Positions 34,359 to 43,310 of a stretch of 64,000 bases of DNA are shown piece after piece. Within the stretch, counting starts at the first letter, position 1. Every line of letters begins with the position of its first letter. The stretch is from Enterococcus pseudoavium NBRC 100491 (GTDB lineage: Bacteria > Bacillota > Bacilli > Lactobacillales > Enterococcaceae). The stretch is from contig NZ_BCQF01000006.1 in the NCBI RefSeq assembly GCF_001544295.1, positions 47,242 to 111,241 on the forward strand. The letters run 5' to 3'. Under the pieces are notes generated by a model that did no database searches, was not told the DNA's origin, and saw only the letters and a program-made list of their open reading frames with translations. Made by a program: the position numbers and the translations under genes.

Positions 34359-35207
34359 CCAGATAAAGCGTACTAACTCCGCTTCCAATTGGTCACTTTT
34401 AGTTATCGCAGAATGTCCCCCGCTATTGCCCTTAACAGTTACTTCACGATAGCTCTTCGCATGCTTTTGAAACAACAGACGTAACGCAAAAGCACTATGA
34501 ATTGAAACTACCCCGTCACTTTCCGTTCCATCCTCTAGGTCACCCGCAACATCTAGCACTCGAAGGTTCTCGGGAAGTTTGTTCATCGCCCGGTCAAAGT
34601 ATTGATAGATAGGTGTCTCGCCGCTAGGTCCATTTTCCGTTAATTCATAAGCAAAAATGTCCTCAGTATCCTCCGCAATCTCCAAGTCATTAAATGGTGC
34701 CGCAATCGTCACAAAACGTTCGGTCAATGGCGTCTTATCCCCGGCGTACTCCAATAAATAGCGTAGTGCTGACACACCACCCATCGAGTGACTGACCAAA
34801 TTGACCCGAGAAATCTTTTGCTGATAAAGGTAACGCATTACTTTATCAATCCACTGACTTTGCGTAATTTCATCCGTGACATCTTTAGCAAACAGAACCA
34901 TGATTGTCGGATTGTCATGATTGTTCTCTAATTTACCTTCAACCGACAACTGACCATCTGCTTGTACAACAATCGTCAGTTCTCGCTTAGCGATATCCGC
35001 TCTTTCTAAGCGGCGCAACAACGGCCCGAAAGAAAAAGAATTCCCTTCGTACCCGTGAATAAAGACTGTTGGAACATTTGAATAATGGATATCTTTTTCT
35101 TTTGTTAGCGTTCCAGGACTGAAATAGCGAATTCTTGCATAATAAATCCCTCCAAACACCAATAAAAAACTAACTATCAAAATGATCCCTTTGATTATTC
35201 GTTGCAT
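34344..35207 (-). CDS. DUF915-family alpha/beta hydrolase, membrane-anchored
   Basis: The 287-residue protein has one N-terminal membrane helix (residues 5-23), then an alpha/beta hydrolase domain with VPTVFIHGYEGNSFSFGP (oxyanion region) and the nucleophile elbow VSHSMGG. DUF915 is a Gram-positive family of extracellular lipase/esterase-like proteins without known substrate. It is 4 bases after the 265-residue gene, likely in one operon. It ends in a shared terminator. Confidence 0.85.
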   Translation of the reverse strand: MQRIIKGIILIVSFLLVFGGIYYARIRYFSPGTLTKEKDIHYSNVPTVFIHGYEGNSFSFGPLLRRLERADIAKRELTIVVQADGQLSVEGKLENNHDNPTIMVLFAKDVTDEITQSQWIDKVMRYLYQQKISRVNLVSHSMGGVSALRYLLEYAGDKTPLTERFVTIAAPFNDLEIAEDTEDIFAYELTENGPSGETPIYQYFDRAMNKLPENLRVLDVAGDLEDGTESDGVVSIHSAFALRLLFQKHAKSYREVTVKGNSGGHSAITKSDQLEAELVRFIWQKTT

Positions 35208-35211
35208 TCTT

Positions 35212-36009
35212 TTATGCCTTCTTTTTTATCAAATAAGAAAAGCTCTCTCGTCCAGCTAATAATTTTTCAGCTAACTGGTGGCTGAAAAAGAATGGATTGG
35301 CTTCCTGTGGTAATTCGACATCTAAGGAGAAATTATCTGGATAAACCGGAATAGTCAGCTGCCAGGTAGGTGTGTCTACAATTACCTCACTCATCAATAA
35401 ACTTTCTACGAAGATCGATGAGCGCCGTGGTGCTTGACCTTCTATCACTCTTTCTAAGATTAAATCTAACTGATTAGCAAAAAAATCAGGGTTCACATCC
35501 CCCACAAGACCAGCTAGTTTTGGCGAAAGTTTTGGCTGACTAATTTGCTTAAAATAATTAGGCAAGGTCTCCGCCAATTTTTCGCCGCGATTAATCGTCA
35601 CTAGCCGAAAATCATCCATCTCCAAATAATTTCGTGTCGGTAAAGTTCCCTCAAAAGCGACGGTTTCTGTTAATTCATCACTCCAGTGTTTCTCTGCTAG
35701 AAAGACTAATAATTCTTCTTTCGAATATCTCCCTTGGTTCACCTGCAGAAACTCAGTGAGCAATTCAGTAGTCGGATACTCCACTATCGGCTTCAAAGAA
35801 AACTGGTAACGGCGATCTTGTCGAGAAATCACTCGATGATCGATCAATAAATCCAATTCCTTATCTAAGTGTTGCTGCTGTGGAAACGCCTGCCGAACTT
35901 CTCTTAAGATGACTGGTTCTTGTAGCTCCTGAAAATAGCTTAACAACGCTTCAATCTCCGGCCGCTCCAGGGCTTGCTGGAGTTTTTTATCCTTTGTATA
36001 GATTTGCAT
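35212..36009 (-). CDS. Protein of unknown function, DUF1803-like
   Basis: The 265-residue soluble protein has an N-terminal winged-helix-like region (residues 10-75: VILREVRQAFPQQQHLDKEL, LIDHRVISRQDRRYQF), typical of a DNA-binding fold but not proven. I associate it with DUF1803 from memory of enterococcal and streptococcal homologues, at low confidence. It begins about 130 bases downstream of ppaC, beyond its terminator, and is cotranscribed with the DUF915 hydrolase. Confidence 0.5.
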   Translation of the reverse strand: MQIYTKDKKLQQALERPEIEALLSYFQELQEPVILREVRQAFPQQQHLDKELDLLIDHRVISRQDRRYQFSLKPIVEYPTTELLTEFLQVNQGRYSKEELLVFLAEKHWSDELTETVAFEGTLPTRNYLEMDDFRLVTINRGEKLAETLPNYFKQISQPKLSPKLAGLVGDVNPDFFANQLDLILERVIEGQAPRRSSIFVESLLMSEVIVDTPTWQLTIPVYPDNFSLDVELPQEANPFFFSHQLAEKLLAGRESFSYLIKKKA

Positions 36010-36092
36010 AATATCCTTCTTTCACTTCAGAAAAGTATCTATCTCTGCCGAGCTACTTCCTCTGGCATTATAATCCTATTTAAAAAAATCTA

Positions 36093-36130
36093 CAAAAAAG
36101 TGGACTTTTAGTTCTTTTAAAAGTCCACTT
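36093..36130 (-). terminator. Terminator of ppaC
   Basis: AAGTGGACTTTT pairs with AAAAGTCCACTT (36099-36130), followed by a T run on the minus strand. It lies 13 bases after the ppaC stop. Confidence 0.85.
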
Positions 36131-36142
36131 GTTAAATTCGAA

Positions 36143-37072
36143 TTACTGTTCGAAGGCTTCAGTTAATTGCGGTACAATTTGTTTTTTACGTGATACCACA
36201 CCTGGTAAAAAGGCCCGGTCATTCTCTAGTTTTACGTTAAAGGCTGTAGTAACCTTTTCTCTCGGTTCTCCAGCGACTAATAACTCTGAATCAGAATCCA
36301 AAACATTAGTTACCAATAATAAGAATAAGTCGTAGCCATTTTTAACATTTTCTGCAAGCATCGCATCCCGCAAAGCATCTTGACGAGCAAACACTTCTGC
36401 TAAATCAACAGTGTTGACTTGAGCAATTCGAACTGTTTTATCGGCCATTGGAAATGACTTAGCATCTAAATCTAATAATTCTGCTTCAGTCTTCGTTCCT
36501 AAGTTTGTACCAGCTTTTAATAAATCTAAACCATAGCTGTTTAATTCAATACCGGCGATTTCAGCTAACTCATTGGCTGCTTCAATATCCTCTTGTGTAC
36601 AAGTAGGTGACTTGAATAATAGCGTATCAGAAATGATCGCTGATACCATCATCCCAGCGATTTTGGCCGGAACTGCGATATTTTTTTCTTTGTAAAGTTT
36701 TAACACGATCGTTGAAGTACAGCCCACTGGTTCAGCGCGATAATATAGTGGATTCGCTGTTTGGAAATTCGCAATCCGATGATGGTCAACAACCGCTAGA
36801 ATATTCAATTCTTCAATATCCGCCACACTTTGTTGGAATTCATTGTGGTCTACCAACATCACATCGCTCGTTTCAGCAGCAATTTTTTCTACCACCCGTG
36901 GAGCAGTCAAACCAAAATGGTCCAACGCAAATTGCGTTTCTTCATTCACAGCTCCCAATGCTACTGCTTCTGCATCTACTCCTAATTCTTTTTGCAAATT
37001 AGCAAATGCAATCGCTGCACCAATCGCATCAGTATCTGGATTTTGATGTCCAAAAATTAAAACTTTTCCCAT
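36143..37072 (-). CDS. ppaC: Manganese-dependent inorganic pyrophosphatase
   Basis: The 309-residue family II pyrophosphatase carries the DHH-type motifs [20 protein letters not shown] and [10 protein letters not shown], and the C-terminal [10 protein letters not shown] segment. It hydrolyses pyrophosphate, pulling biosynthesis such as ADP-glucose formation forward. The gene is monocistronic, with its own terminator and promoter region. Confidence 0.95.
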   Translation of the reverse strand: MGKVLIFGHQNPDTDAIGAAIAFANLQKELGVDAEAVALGAVNEETQFALDHFGLTAPRVVEKIAAETSDVMLVDHNEFQQSVADIEELNILAVVDHHRIANFQTANPLYYRAEPVGCTSTIVLKLYKEKNIAVPAKIAGMMVSAIISDTLLFKSPTCTQEDIEAANELAEIAGIELNSYGLDLLKAGTNLGTKTEAELLDLDAKSFPMADKTVRIAQVNTVDLAEVFARQDALRDAMLAENVKNGYDLFLLLVTNVLDSDSELLVAGEPREKVTTAFNVKLENDRAFLPGVVSRKKQIVPQLTEAFEQ

Positions 37073-37175
37073 AGTTGAATCGCTCCTTTAAATAAGTTCT
37101 TCTTTATCATATCAAAAAAAAGGAAAAGAGCAATAATATGCAGACTTTTTTCAGTGATAAATCAAGGATTTCCGT

Positions 37176-37190
37176 AAATTGCTGAAAATT
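37176..37190. promoter_or_regulatory. Possible CodY box upstream of ppaC
   Basis: AAATTGCTGAAAATT matches the AATTTTCWGAAAATT consensus at 13 of 15 positions, about 105 bases before the ppaC start. CodY itself is encoded at 48431-49219. Two mismatches and the AT-rich context make this tentative. No gene occupies the 37073-37320 gap. Confidence 0.3.
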
Positions 37191-37220
37191 GAAGAGTGAT
37201 TTTGCTACCAGCTCCAAATC

Positions 37221-37258
37221 AAAAAGGTCTAGGAAACTAACCTTCCTAGACCTTTTTC
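37221..37258 (-). terminator. Terminator of pflA
   Basis: AAAAAGGTCTAGGAA pairs with TTCCTAGACCTTTTT around an 8-base loop, 62 bases after the pflA stop. Confidence 0.88.
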
Positions 37259-37320
37259 AACAAAAAATATTGATAACACTTCTGCAGAATTTTTTTCTGC
37301 TGAGTGAATTGCCATAATTA

Positions 37321-38106
37321 CTAATTTTTACGTTTCAGATAACCTTTATAGTCTTCCGTATGCAATAATTTTTTGGCATTTTCGACACGATCATCCGTTG
37401 GTGGTTCAATTCCTTCCAGCGGATAAGCTAAATCCATTTCTTCCCATTTGTATTTACCCATTGTATGGTAAGGCAGGATCTCAACTTTATCGACATTATT
37501 CAAACCTTTGATAAATTTATCTAATCGAATTAAAAATTCGTCATAGTCACTTCTAAATGGTACTAACACATGACGGATCCAAACAGGTTTATTGATCTCT
37601 GAAAGGTATTTCGCCATTTCCAAAATATTACTGTTACTTTGACCAGTCAACTCACGGTGTTTTTCATCATCGATTTGTTTGATATCAAACAAAACCAGAT
37701 CGGTATATTTCATCAATTCTTCAAATTTCGAGAAAAAAGGTTCTTTATAGGTAAAGGGATTTCCACAGCTGTCTAAAGTTGTGTTAATGCCCATTGCTTT
37801 TGCTTTTTTAAATAGATCGATCAAAAAATCAATCTGTAATAACGGTTCGCCACCACTAACTGTCAAACCGCCTTTTTTGCCCCAATAGCTTTTATAATTT
37901 AACGCTTCTTTTAAAACATCATCGGCCGTTCGTTTTTGGGCTTTTGGATCATTGATTTTCCAAGTATCTGGATTATGACAGAATTGACAACGCATCCGAC
38001 AGCCTTGCATAAAGACAATGAAACGCACGCCGGGTCCGTCAACAGATCCGAAGCTTTCAATTGAATGGACATTTCCGAGAATAGGTTGTTCAGTCACTGT
38101 AGACAT
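37321..38106 (-). CDS. pflA: Pyruvate formate-lyase activating enzyme
   Basis: The 261-residue radical SAM protein has the iron-sulphur cluster motif CRMRCQFCHNP (CxxxCxxC), the GG(E)P motif in LTVSGGEPLLQ, and family length. It uses SAM to create the glycyl radical on PflB. It lies downstream of pflB after about 165 bases containing no gene or strong terminator, so cotranscription is likely. Confidence 0.95.
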   Translation of the reverse strand: MSTVTEQPILGNVHSIESFGSVDGPGVRFIVFMQGCRMRCQFCHNPDTWKINDPKAQKRTADDVLKEALNYKSYWGKKGGLTVSGGEPLLQIDFLIDLFKKAKAMGINTTLDSCGNPFTYKEPFFSKFEELMKYTDLVLFDIKQIDDEKHRELTGQSNSNILEMAKYLSEINKPVWIRHVLVPFRSDYDEFLIRLDKFIKGLNNVDKVEILPYHTMGKYKWEEMDLAYPLEGIEPPTDDRVENAKKLLHTEDYKGYLKRKN

Positions 38107-38270
38107 AAACAGTCCCCCTAGCTAAATTAGTATGGATCATTTTCCAAAAAGTTACTTTTGTCATTTTTCGTACAAAAAGAACTTCTTTTTGCCTCTTTTA
38201 TTTCAAAAAAGTAAGGCGAATAGAACTCCGTCCATCCGCCCATACTTCCTTATTCAACTACCTTCAGCTC

Positions 38271-40562
38271 TTACATTTTTGCGTGGAATGTCCGGCTGAT
38301 TACGTCTTCTTGTTGTTCACGACTCAAATCGATGAATTTAACAGCATAACCAGAAACACGAATAGTGAAGTTAGCATATTCTTCTTTTTCTGGGTGTTCC
38401 ATTGCATCGATTAATTTTTCTTTACCAAAGACGTTGACGTTCAAATGGTGTGCCCCTTGATTGAAGTAACCATCTAACACGTTCGTTAGGTTTTCGATTC
38501 GTTCTTCTTCATCATGACCTAATGCATCTGGATTAATACTTTGTGTATTTGAAATACCGTCCAAAGCATATTCGTAAGGCAATTTAGTCAATGAGTTTAA
38601 TGAAGCCAACAAACCGTTTTGTTCTGCACCGTAAGATGGGTTCGCACCTGGTGATAATGGAGCACCAGCAGGACGACCATCAGGCAATGTACCTGTTGCT
38701 TTACCATAAACAACGTTCGAAGTAATCGTTAAGATTGAAGTTGTTGGTTCAGAATTACGGTACGTATGATAATGTTCAAGTTTTTCCATAAATGTCTTCA
38801 ATAACCATACAGCGATATCATCGGCACGGGCATCGTCGTTACCATATTTAGGGAACTCGCCTTCAGTCTTGAAGTCAGTAACAATACCATCTTCATCGCG
38901 GACTGGGTAAACTTTAGCATACTTGATTGCTGCTAATGAATCTACTACGTGAGAGAATCCAGCAATACCAGTTGCAAACGTACGTTTTAAGTTTGTGTCC
39001 ATCAATGCTAATTCAGCAGCTTCATAATAATATTTATCATGCATGTAATGGATTGCATTTAATGTATTTACATACATTCCAGCTAACCATTCTAACATAT
39101 CATCATATTTTTCCATGACTGAATCAAAGTCTAAAGCATCGTCTGATTCGATTGGACGGTAATCTGGTCCAACTTGAACTTTAGATTTTTCATCGACCCC
39201 ACCATTGATTGCATATAACAAAGCTTTCGCAAGGTTCGCACGAGCACCGAAGAATTGCATTTCTTTACCAGTTTGTGTAGCTGATACACAACAACAGATC
39301 GCATAGTCATCTAACCAAACTGGACGCATAACATCGTCATTTTCGTATTGAATTGATGAAGTATCGATTGAGATCTTAGCTGCGTAATCTTTGAATCCTT
39401 CTGGTAAACGAGAAGAATACAATACAGTCAAGTTTGGTTCTGGAGATGGTCCCATGTTTTCCAATGTGTGTAGGAAGCGGAAATCATTTTTAGTTACTAA
39501 TGTCCGTCCATCCATTCCCATACCAGCGATTGATAAAGTTGCCCAAACAGGGTCGCCAGAGAATAATTCATTGTATGAAGGAATACGTGCAAATTTAACC
39601 ATCCGAAGTTTCATTACTAAGTGGTCGATTAATTCTTGTGCACCCTCTTCAGTTAAAGTACCATTTTCGATATCACGTTGGATATAGATATCTAAGAATG
39701 TTGACACACGTCCGATTGACATTGCTGCACCGTTTTGTTCTTTAATCGCAGCTAAGTATCCGAAGTAAGTCCATTGAACCGCTTCTTTTGCATTTTCAGC
39801 TGGACGAGAAATATCGTAGCCATAAGCTGCTGCCATTTCTTTGATCCGTTTCAATGCATTGTATTGATCAGTGATTTCTTCACGCAAACGTAAATCTTCT
39901 TCCGTGAATTGTCCGTGTCCACAATTTTCATGATCTTTGAATTTTTGTTCCATCAAATAATCAATTCCGTATAATGCTACACGACGGTAGTCACCAACGA
40001 TCCGTCCACGTCCGTAAGTATCTGGTAAACCAGTAATAATCTTGTTACGGCGAGCTGCACGAATTTCTGGCGTATATACATCAAAGACACCTTGGTTATG
40101 TGTTTTGTGATATTTACCAAAAATTTCAGTATATTTAGGATTTGGTGTGTAACCATAGCTTTCCAATGCTTCTTCCGCCATACGAATACCACCGTAAGGC
40201 ATGAATGCACGTTTCAAAGGTTTGTCCGTTTGAATCCCTACAATTGTTTCTTGATCTTTCATGTCTTCATCGATATAGCCAGGACCGTAAGCGTTGGCTG
40301 CAGAAACAATATCTGCTTCCATATCTAAAACGCCACCGTTTTCACGTTCTTGTTTTTGAAGATCTTGTAATTTACCCCAAAGTTTGTTTGTTGATTCTGT
40401 TGGCTCTGCTAAGAAGTCAGCCGCACCTTCATAAGGTGTGTAGTTTGTTTGGATGAAATCGCGAGTGTTGATTTCGCCTTTCCACAAGCTACCTTTAAAG
40501 CCTTTCCAAGCAGACTTTTCAGTATCATTCATTTTGTTCAGTTCATTTGTTGCAGTTCCCAT
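38271..40562 (-). CDS. pflB: Formate C-acetyltransferase (pyruvate formate-lyase)
   Basis: The 763-residue enzyme has the glycyl radical motif RVSGYAV near the C-terminus and the catalytic cysteine pair within [11 protein letters not shown], where three cysteines occur in a row. It converts pyruvate and CoA to acetyl-CoA and formate under anaerobiosis. The start follows TAAGGAGG. Its promoter and a perfect cre site lie upstream. Confidence 0.96.
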   Translation of the reverse strand: MGTATNELNKMNDTEKSAWKGFKGSLWKGEINTRDFIQTNYTPYEGAADFLAEPTESTNKLWGKLQDLQKQERENGGVLDMEADIVSAANAYGPGYIDEDMKDQETIVGIQTDKPLKRAFMPYGGIRMAEEALESYGYTPNPKYTEIFGKYHKTHNQGVFDVYTPEIRAARRNKIITGLPDTYGRGRIVGDYRRVALYGIDYLMEQKFKDHENCGHGQFTEEDLRLREEITDQYNALKRIKEMAAAYGYDISRPAENAKEAVQWTYFGYLAAIKEQNGAAMSIGRVSTFLDIYIQRDIENGTLTEEGAQELIDHLVMKLRMVKFARIPSYNELFSGDPVWATLSIAGMGMDGRTLVTKNDFRFLHTLENMGPSPEPNLTVLYSSRLPEGFKDYAAKISIDTSSIQYENDDVMRPVWLDDYAICCCVSATQTGKEMQFFGARANLAKALLYAINGGVDEKSKVQVGPDYRPIESDDALDFDSVMEKYDDMLEWLAGMYVNTLNAIHYMHDKYYYEAAELALMDTNLKRTFATGIAGFSHVVDSLAAIKYAKVYPVRDEDGIVTDFKTEGEFPKYGNDDARADDIAVWLLKTFMEKLEHYHTYRNSEPTTSILTITSNVVYGKATGTLPDGRPAGAPLSPGANPSYGAEQNGLLASLNSLTKLPYEYALDGISNTQSINPDALGHDEEERIENLTNVLDGYFNQGAHHLNVNVFGKEKLIDAMEHPEKEEYANFTIRVSGYAVKFIDLSREQQEDVISRTFHAKM

Positions 40563-40617
40563 TTCAAAAGGACCTCCTTAGAATATAAAAACTTTATTGC
40601 TACAGCTTTACGATCAC

Positions 40618-40645
40618 AGTATAACACATAAATTCTTTTATGCAA
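40618..40645 (-). promoter_or_regulatory. pflB promoter
   Basis: On the minus strand TTGCAT (40640-40645) and TATACT (40618-40623) have 16-base spacing, about 55 bases before the ATG. Confidence 0.65.
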
Positions 40646-40685
40646 GCCTTTCCTTGTGAAAGAATGATTAGAAATAAATGACCTT

Positions 40686-40700
40686 TTGAAATCGTTCGCA
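40686..40700. promoter_or_regulatory. CcpA-binding cre site upstream of pflB
   Basis: TTGAAATCGTTCGCA fits every position of the consensus WTGNAANCGNWNNCW. It lies about 40 bases upstream of the pflB -35, a position suited to carbon-catabolite control of pfl by CcpA. Binding is inferred. The rest of 40563-40781 has no gene. Confidence 0.6.
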
Positions 40701-40781
40701 ACTCGTTGATATCAGCGAGTTTATCCATTCTATTAATTTTATAAGAATTGCTAAAAAAAGGCTCATTTATGGTGTTTTGTG

Positions 40782-40820
40782 ATAAATAAAACGGGCGTCT
40801 GTATTAAAACAGACGCCCGA
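40782..40820 (-). terminator. Terminator of parC
   Basis: CGGGCGTCTGT pairs with ACAGACGCCCG and is followed by TTTTATTT on the minus strand. It lies 29 bases after the parC stop. Confidence 0.85.
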
Positions 40821-40848
40821 CTGTAACATAATTATATAGTACAGATAA

Positions 40849-43296
40849 TTAATCTTCCGTTAATTTTTGTGGTTGATACACAGAGAATACTTCTCCATCT
40901 TTTTTCTCATCGATGGCAAAAGTCCCATTAGAAATTCGATCACTGATTGCAACATCGGAAATGATCAATTCTTTTTCAATTCCCTTAGTAGTCGTTATCA
41001 TCAGTTCTCCTTCTGTCTCTGTTGTCATAAATGCTAGGCGATGAGGATGTTTTTTCAATTCACGGAAAATCATCAAGCCCCGTTTCGCCCGACCTAATTG
41101 TGGCAATTCCTGCGCAAGCATCCGTTTTGCCGCACCACGCTGACTAATCAATAGCATTGGTGAGTCACCTTCTGTTGGAATTAATGCACCCGCTACTACG
41201 TAATCTTCGTCTTTTAAGTTAATTGCTTTAACACCGGCTGCTTTTGCTCCAACTACTGGAACCTCTTCCAACGGATAACGCAGTCCAAAAGCGCGATGAG
41301 AGGCAATAAATACGTCAACATTATGAACAGAATCCGTTAAAAACACGGAAACAAGTTGATCAGTGGTATTTTTCATTTTCATCGCCGTTGTCGAACGGCT
41401 ACGATAAGTCCGCCAAGGTGAAAATTCAGTCATCCGTGTTTGCTTAATCATGCCGTTTTTACTCATAAAGATAAAGAGCTTATTCGCGTCGATCTCTTTA
41501 TAAGGAAAAGCAGCAATAATTTCTTCCGTCATGGATAAATTCGTGATGGTTTGAGAAATATGTTCCCCGACGTCTTTCCATTTTAGTTCAGGGATTTCAT
41601 GCACCGGACGATAGATCATATTGCCATGATTTGTCAAGATTAGCAAATGATCTAAAGTATTCAGTTTCTCGATAAAAATAATCGAATCGCCATCTTTCAT
41701 CCCATGCTCATTCGGTCTAGAGGCATTATACGACCTTAAGCTGCTGCGTTTTAGATAGCCTTCTTTCGTCAAAGTGACAATAACATCTTCTTGGGTAATC
41801 AAGACCTCAGTTTCAATCTTAATTTCGCTGATTTCATCTTCGATTTTGGTTAAGCGATCATTCCCGTAGCTTTTTCTAATTTGGCGCAGTTCTTGTTTCA
41901 TAACTTTGTGCAATTCTTTTTCGCTATCCAAAATCAAACGCAATTCTTTGATTTCAGCTGCCAATTCACTGGCCTCTTTTTCTAATTGCGTAATATCCGT
42001 ATTGGTTAACCGATACAACTGTAAAGTTACAATCGCTTCAGCTTGTTCTTCACTAAAGTCAAAGCGAACAACTAAATTGTTTTTAGCATCCTTTTTATCT
42101 TTACTGCTACGAATCGTTGCAATAACTTCATCCAAGATTGATAAAGCTTTCTTTAAACCTTCAACAATGTGCTGACGTTTCTGGGCCTTATTTAGTTCGT
42201 ACTGGCTGCGTTTTGTAATGACTGCTTTACGGTGAGTAATGTAGCTTTCTAAAATATGTTTTAAGCCAACTTGTTGTGGCGTCATATTATCGATGGCAAC
42301 CATATTAAAGTTATAATTAATTTGTAAATCGGTATTTTTGAACAAGTAATTCAAAATTCCTTCAGCATTAGCATCTTTTTTTAATTCAACTACTACTTGC
42401 AGTCCTGTACGGTCAGATTCATCACGTACTTCCGCAATCCCATCGATTTTTTTATTTAAGCGAATCTCATCCATCTTTTTGACTAAAACCGCTTTGTTAA
42501 CTTCATAGGGAATTTCATGAATCACGATCTGCTGTTTGCCGCCTTTTAGCGGTTCAATCGATGTTTTTGAACGCAAAATGACTTTACCTTTGCCAGTTTC
42601 ATACGCTTTTTTGATTTCGGCTTTCCCTTGTAAAATGCCACCGGTAGGAAAATCCGGTCCGGGGATGTATTCCATGATTTTTTCTAACGGAGCAGTGGGA
42701 TGATCGATTAAATAAATCGTTCCGTCGATTACTTCCGCCAAATTATGGGTTGGTATTTCAGTTGCGTAACCTGCAGAAATCCCCGTGGAACCGTTAACTA
42801 ATAAATTGGGATAAGCCGCCGGCAAAACGGTTGGTTCCTTTTCGGTATCATCGAAGTTCCAAACCAAATCAACCGTGTCTTTTTCGATGTCTTTTAACAT
42901 TTCACCACTCAGTTGCGACAAACGGGCTTCGGTGTAACGCATCGCAGCTGGCGGATCGCCGTCCATTGAGCCATTGTTTCCGTGCATCTCAATTAAAACT
43001 TGGCGCAACTTCCAATCTTGACTCATTCGAACCATTGCTTCATAAATTGAGCTGTCACCATGGGGATGATAATTCCCCATGATATTTCCGACTGATTTGG
43101 CCGACTTACGAAAACCTTTATCATAAGTATTGCCATCTTTATTCATCGCGTACAAAATGCGGCGTTGCACGGGTTTCAAGCCATCACGGATGTCCGGCAA
43201 AGCCCGTTCTTGAATAATATATTTTGAATAGCGGCCAAAACGGTCCCCCATCACTTCTTCTAATGTTAACTCTTGAATTGAATGTTTTGCTTCCAT
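40849..43296 (-). CDS. parC: DNA topoisomerase IV subunit A
   Basis: The 815-residue type IIA topoisomerase has the quinolone-resistance segment HPHGDSSIYEAM (Ser82/Glu86 here, equivalent to Ser80/Glu84 in other ParC), the catalytic tyrosine region AMRYTEARL, and a C-terminal beta-propeller with repeats such as GLMIFRELK. The key QRDR residues are the susceptible form. It decatenates daughter chromosomes with ParE, encoded 14 bases upstream. Confidence 0.96.
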   Translation of the reverse strand: MEAKHSIQELTLEEVMGDRFGRYSKYIIQERALPDIRDGLKPVQRRILYAMNKDGNTYDKGFRKSAKSVGNIMGNYHPHGDSSIYEAMVRMSQDWKLRQVLIEMHGNNGSMDGDPPAAMRYTEARLSQLSGEMLKDIEKDTVDLVWNFDDTEKEPTVLPAAYPNLLVNGSTGISAGYATEIPTHNLAEVIDGTIYLIDHPTAPLEKIMEYIPGPDFPTGGILQGKAEIKKAYETGKGKVILRSKTSIEPLKGGKQQIVIHEIPYEVNKAVLVKKMDEIRLNKKIDGIAEVRDESDRTGLQVVVELKKDANAEGILNYLFKNTDLQINYNFNMVAIDNMTPQQVGLKHILESYITHRKAVITKRSQYELNKAQKRQHIVEGLKKALSILDEVIATIRSSKDKKDAKNNLVVRFDFSEEQAEAIVTLQLYRLTNTDITQLEKEASELAAEIKELRLILDSEKELHKVMKQELRQIRKSYGNDRLTKIEDEISEIKIETEVLITQEDVIVTLTKEGYLKRSSLRSYNASRPNEHGMKDGDSIIFIEKLNTLDHLLILTNHGNMIYRPVHEIPELKWKDVGEHISQTITNLSMTEEIIAAFPYKEIDANKLFIFMSKNGMIKQTRMTEFSPWRTYRSRSTTAMKMKNTTDQLVSVFLTDSVHNVDVFIASHRAFGLRYPLEEVPVVGAKAAGVKAINLKDEDYVVAGALIPTEGDSPMLLISQRGAAKRMLAQELPQLGRAKRGLMIFRELKKHPHRLAFMTTETEGELMITTTKGIEKELIISDVAISDRISNGTFAIDEKKDGEVFSVYQPQKLTED

Positions 43297-43310
43297 CTTG
43301 CGACCACCTC

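Noticed and set aside
40650..40665. Rex site near pflB
   Set aside because: Only the half-site TTGTGA is present; the other half of the palindrome is missing.
42900..43296. Fluoroquinolone-resistance mutation in parC
   Set aside because: The HPHGDSSIYE segment has the wild-type serine and glutamate at the key positions.
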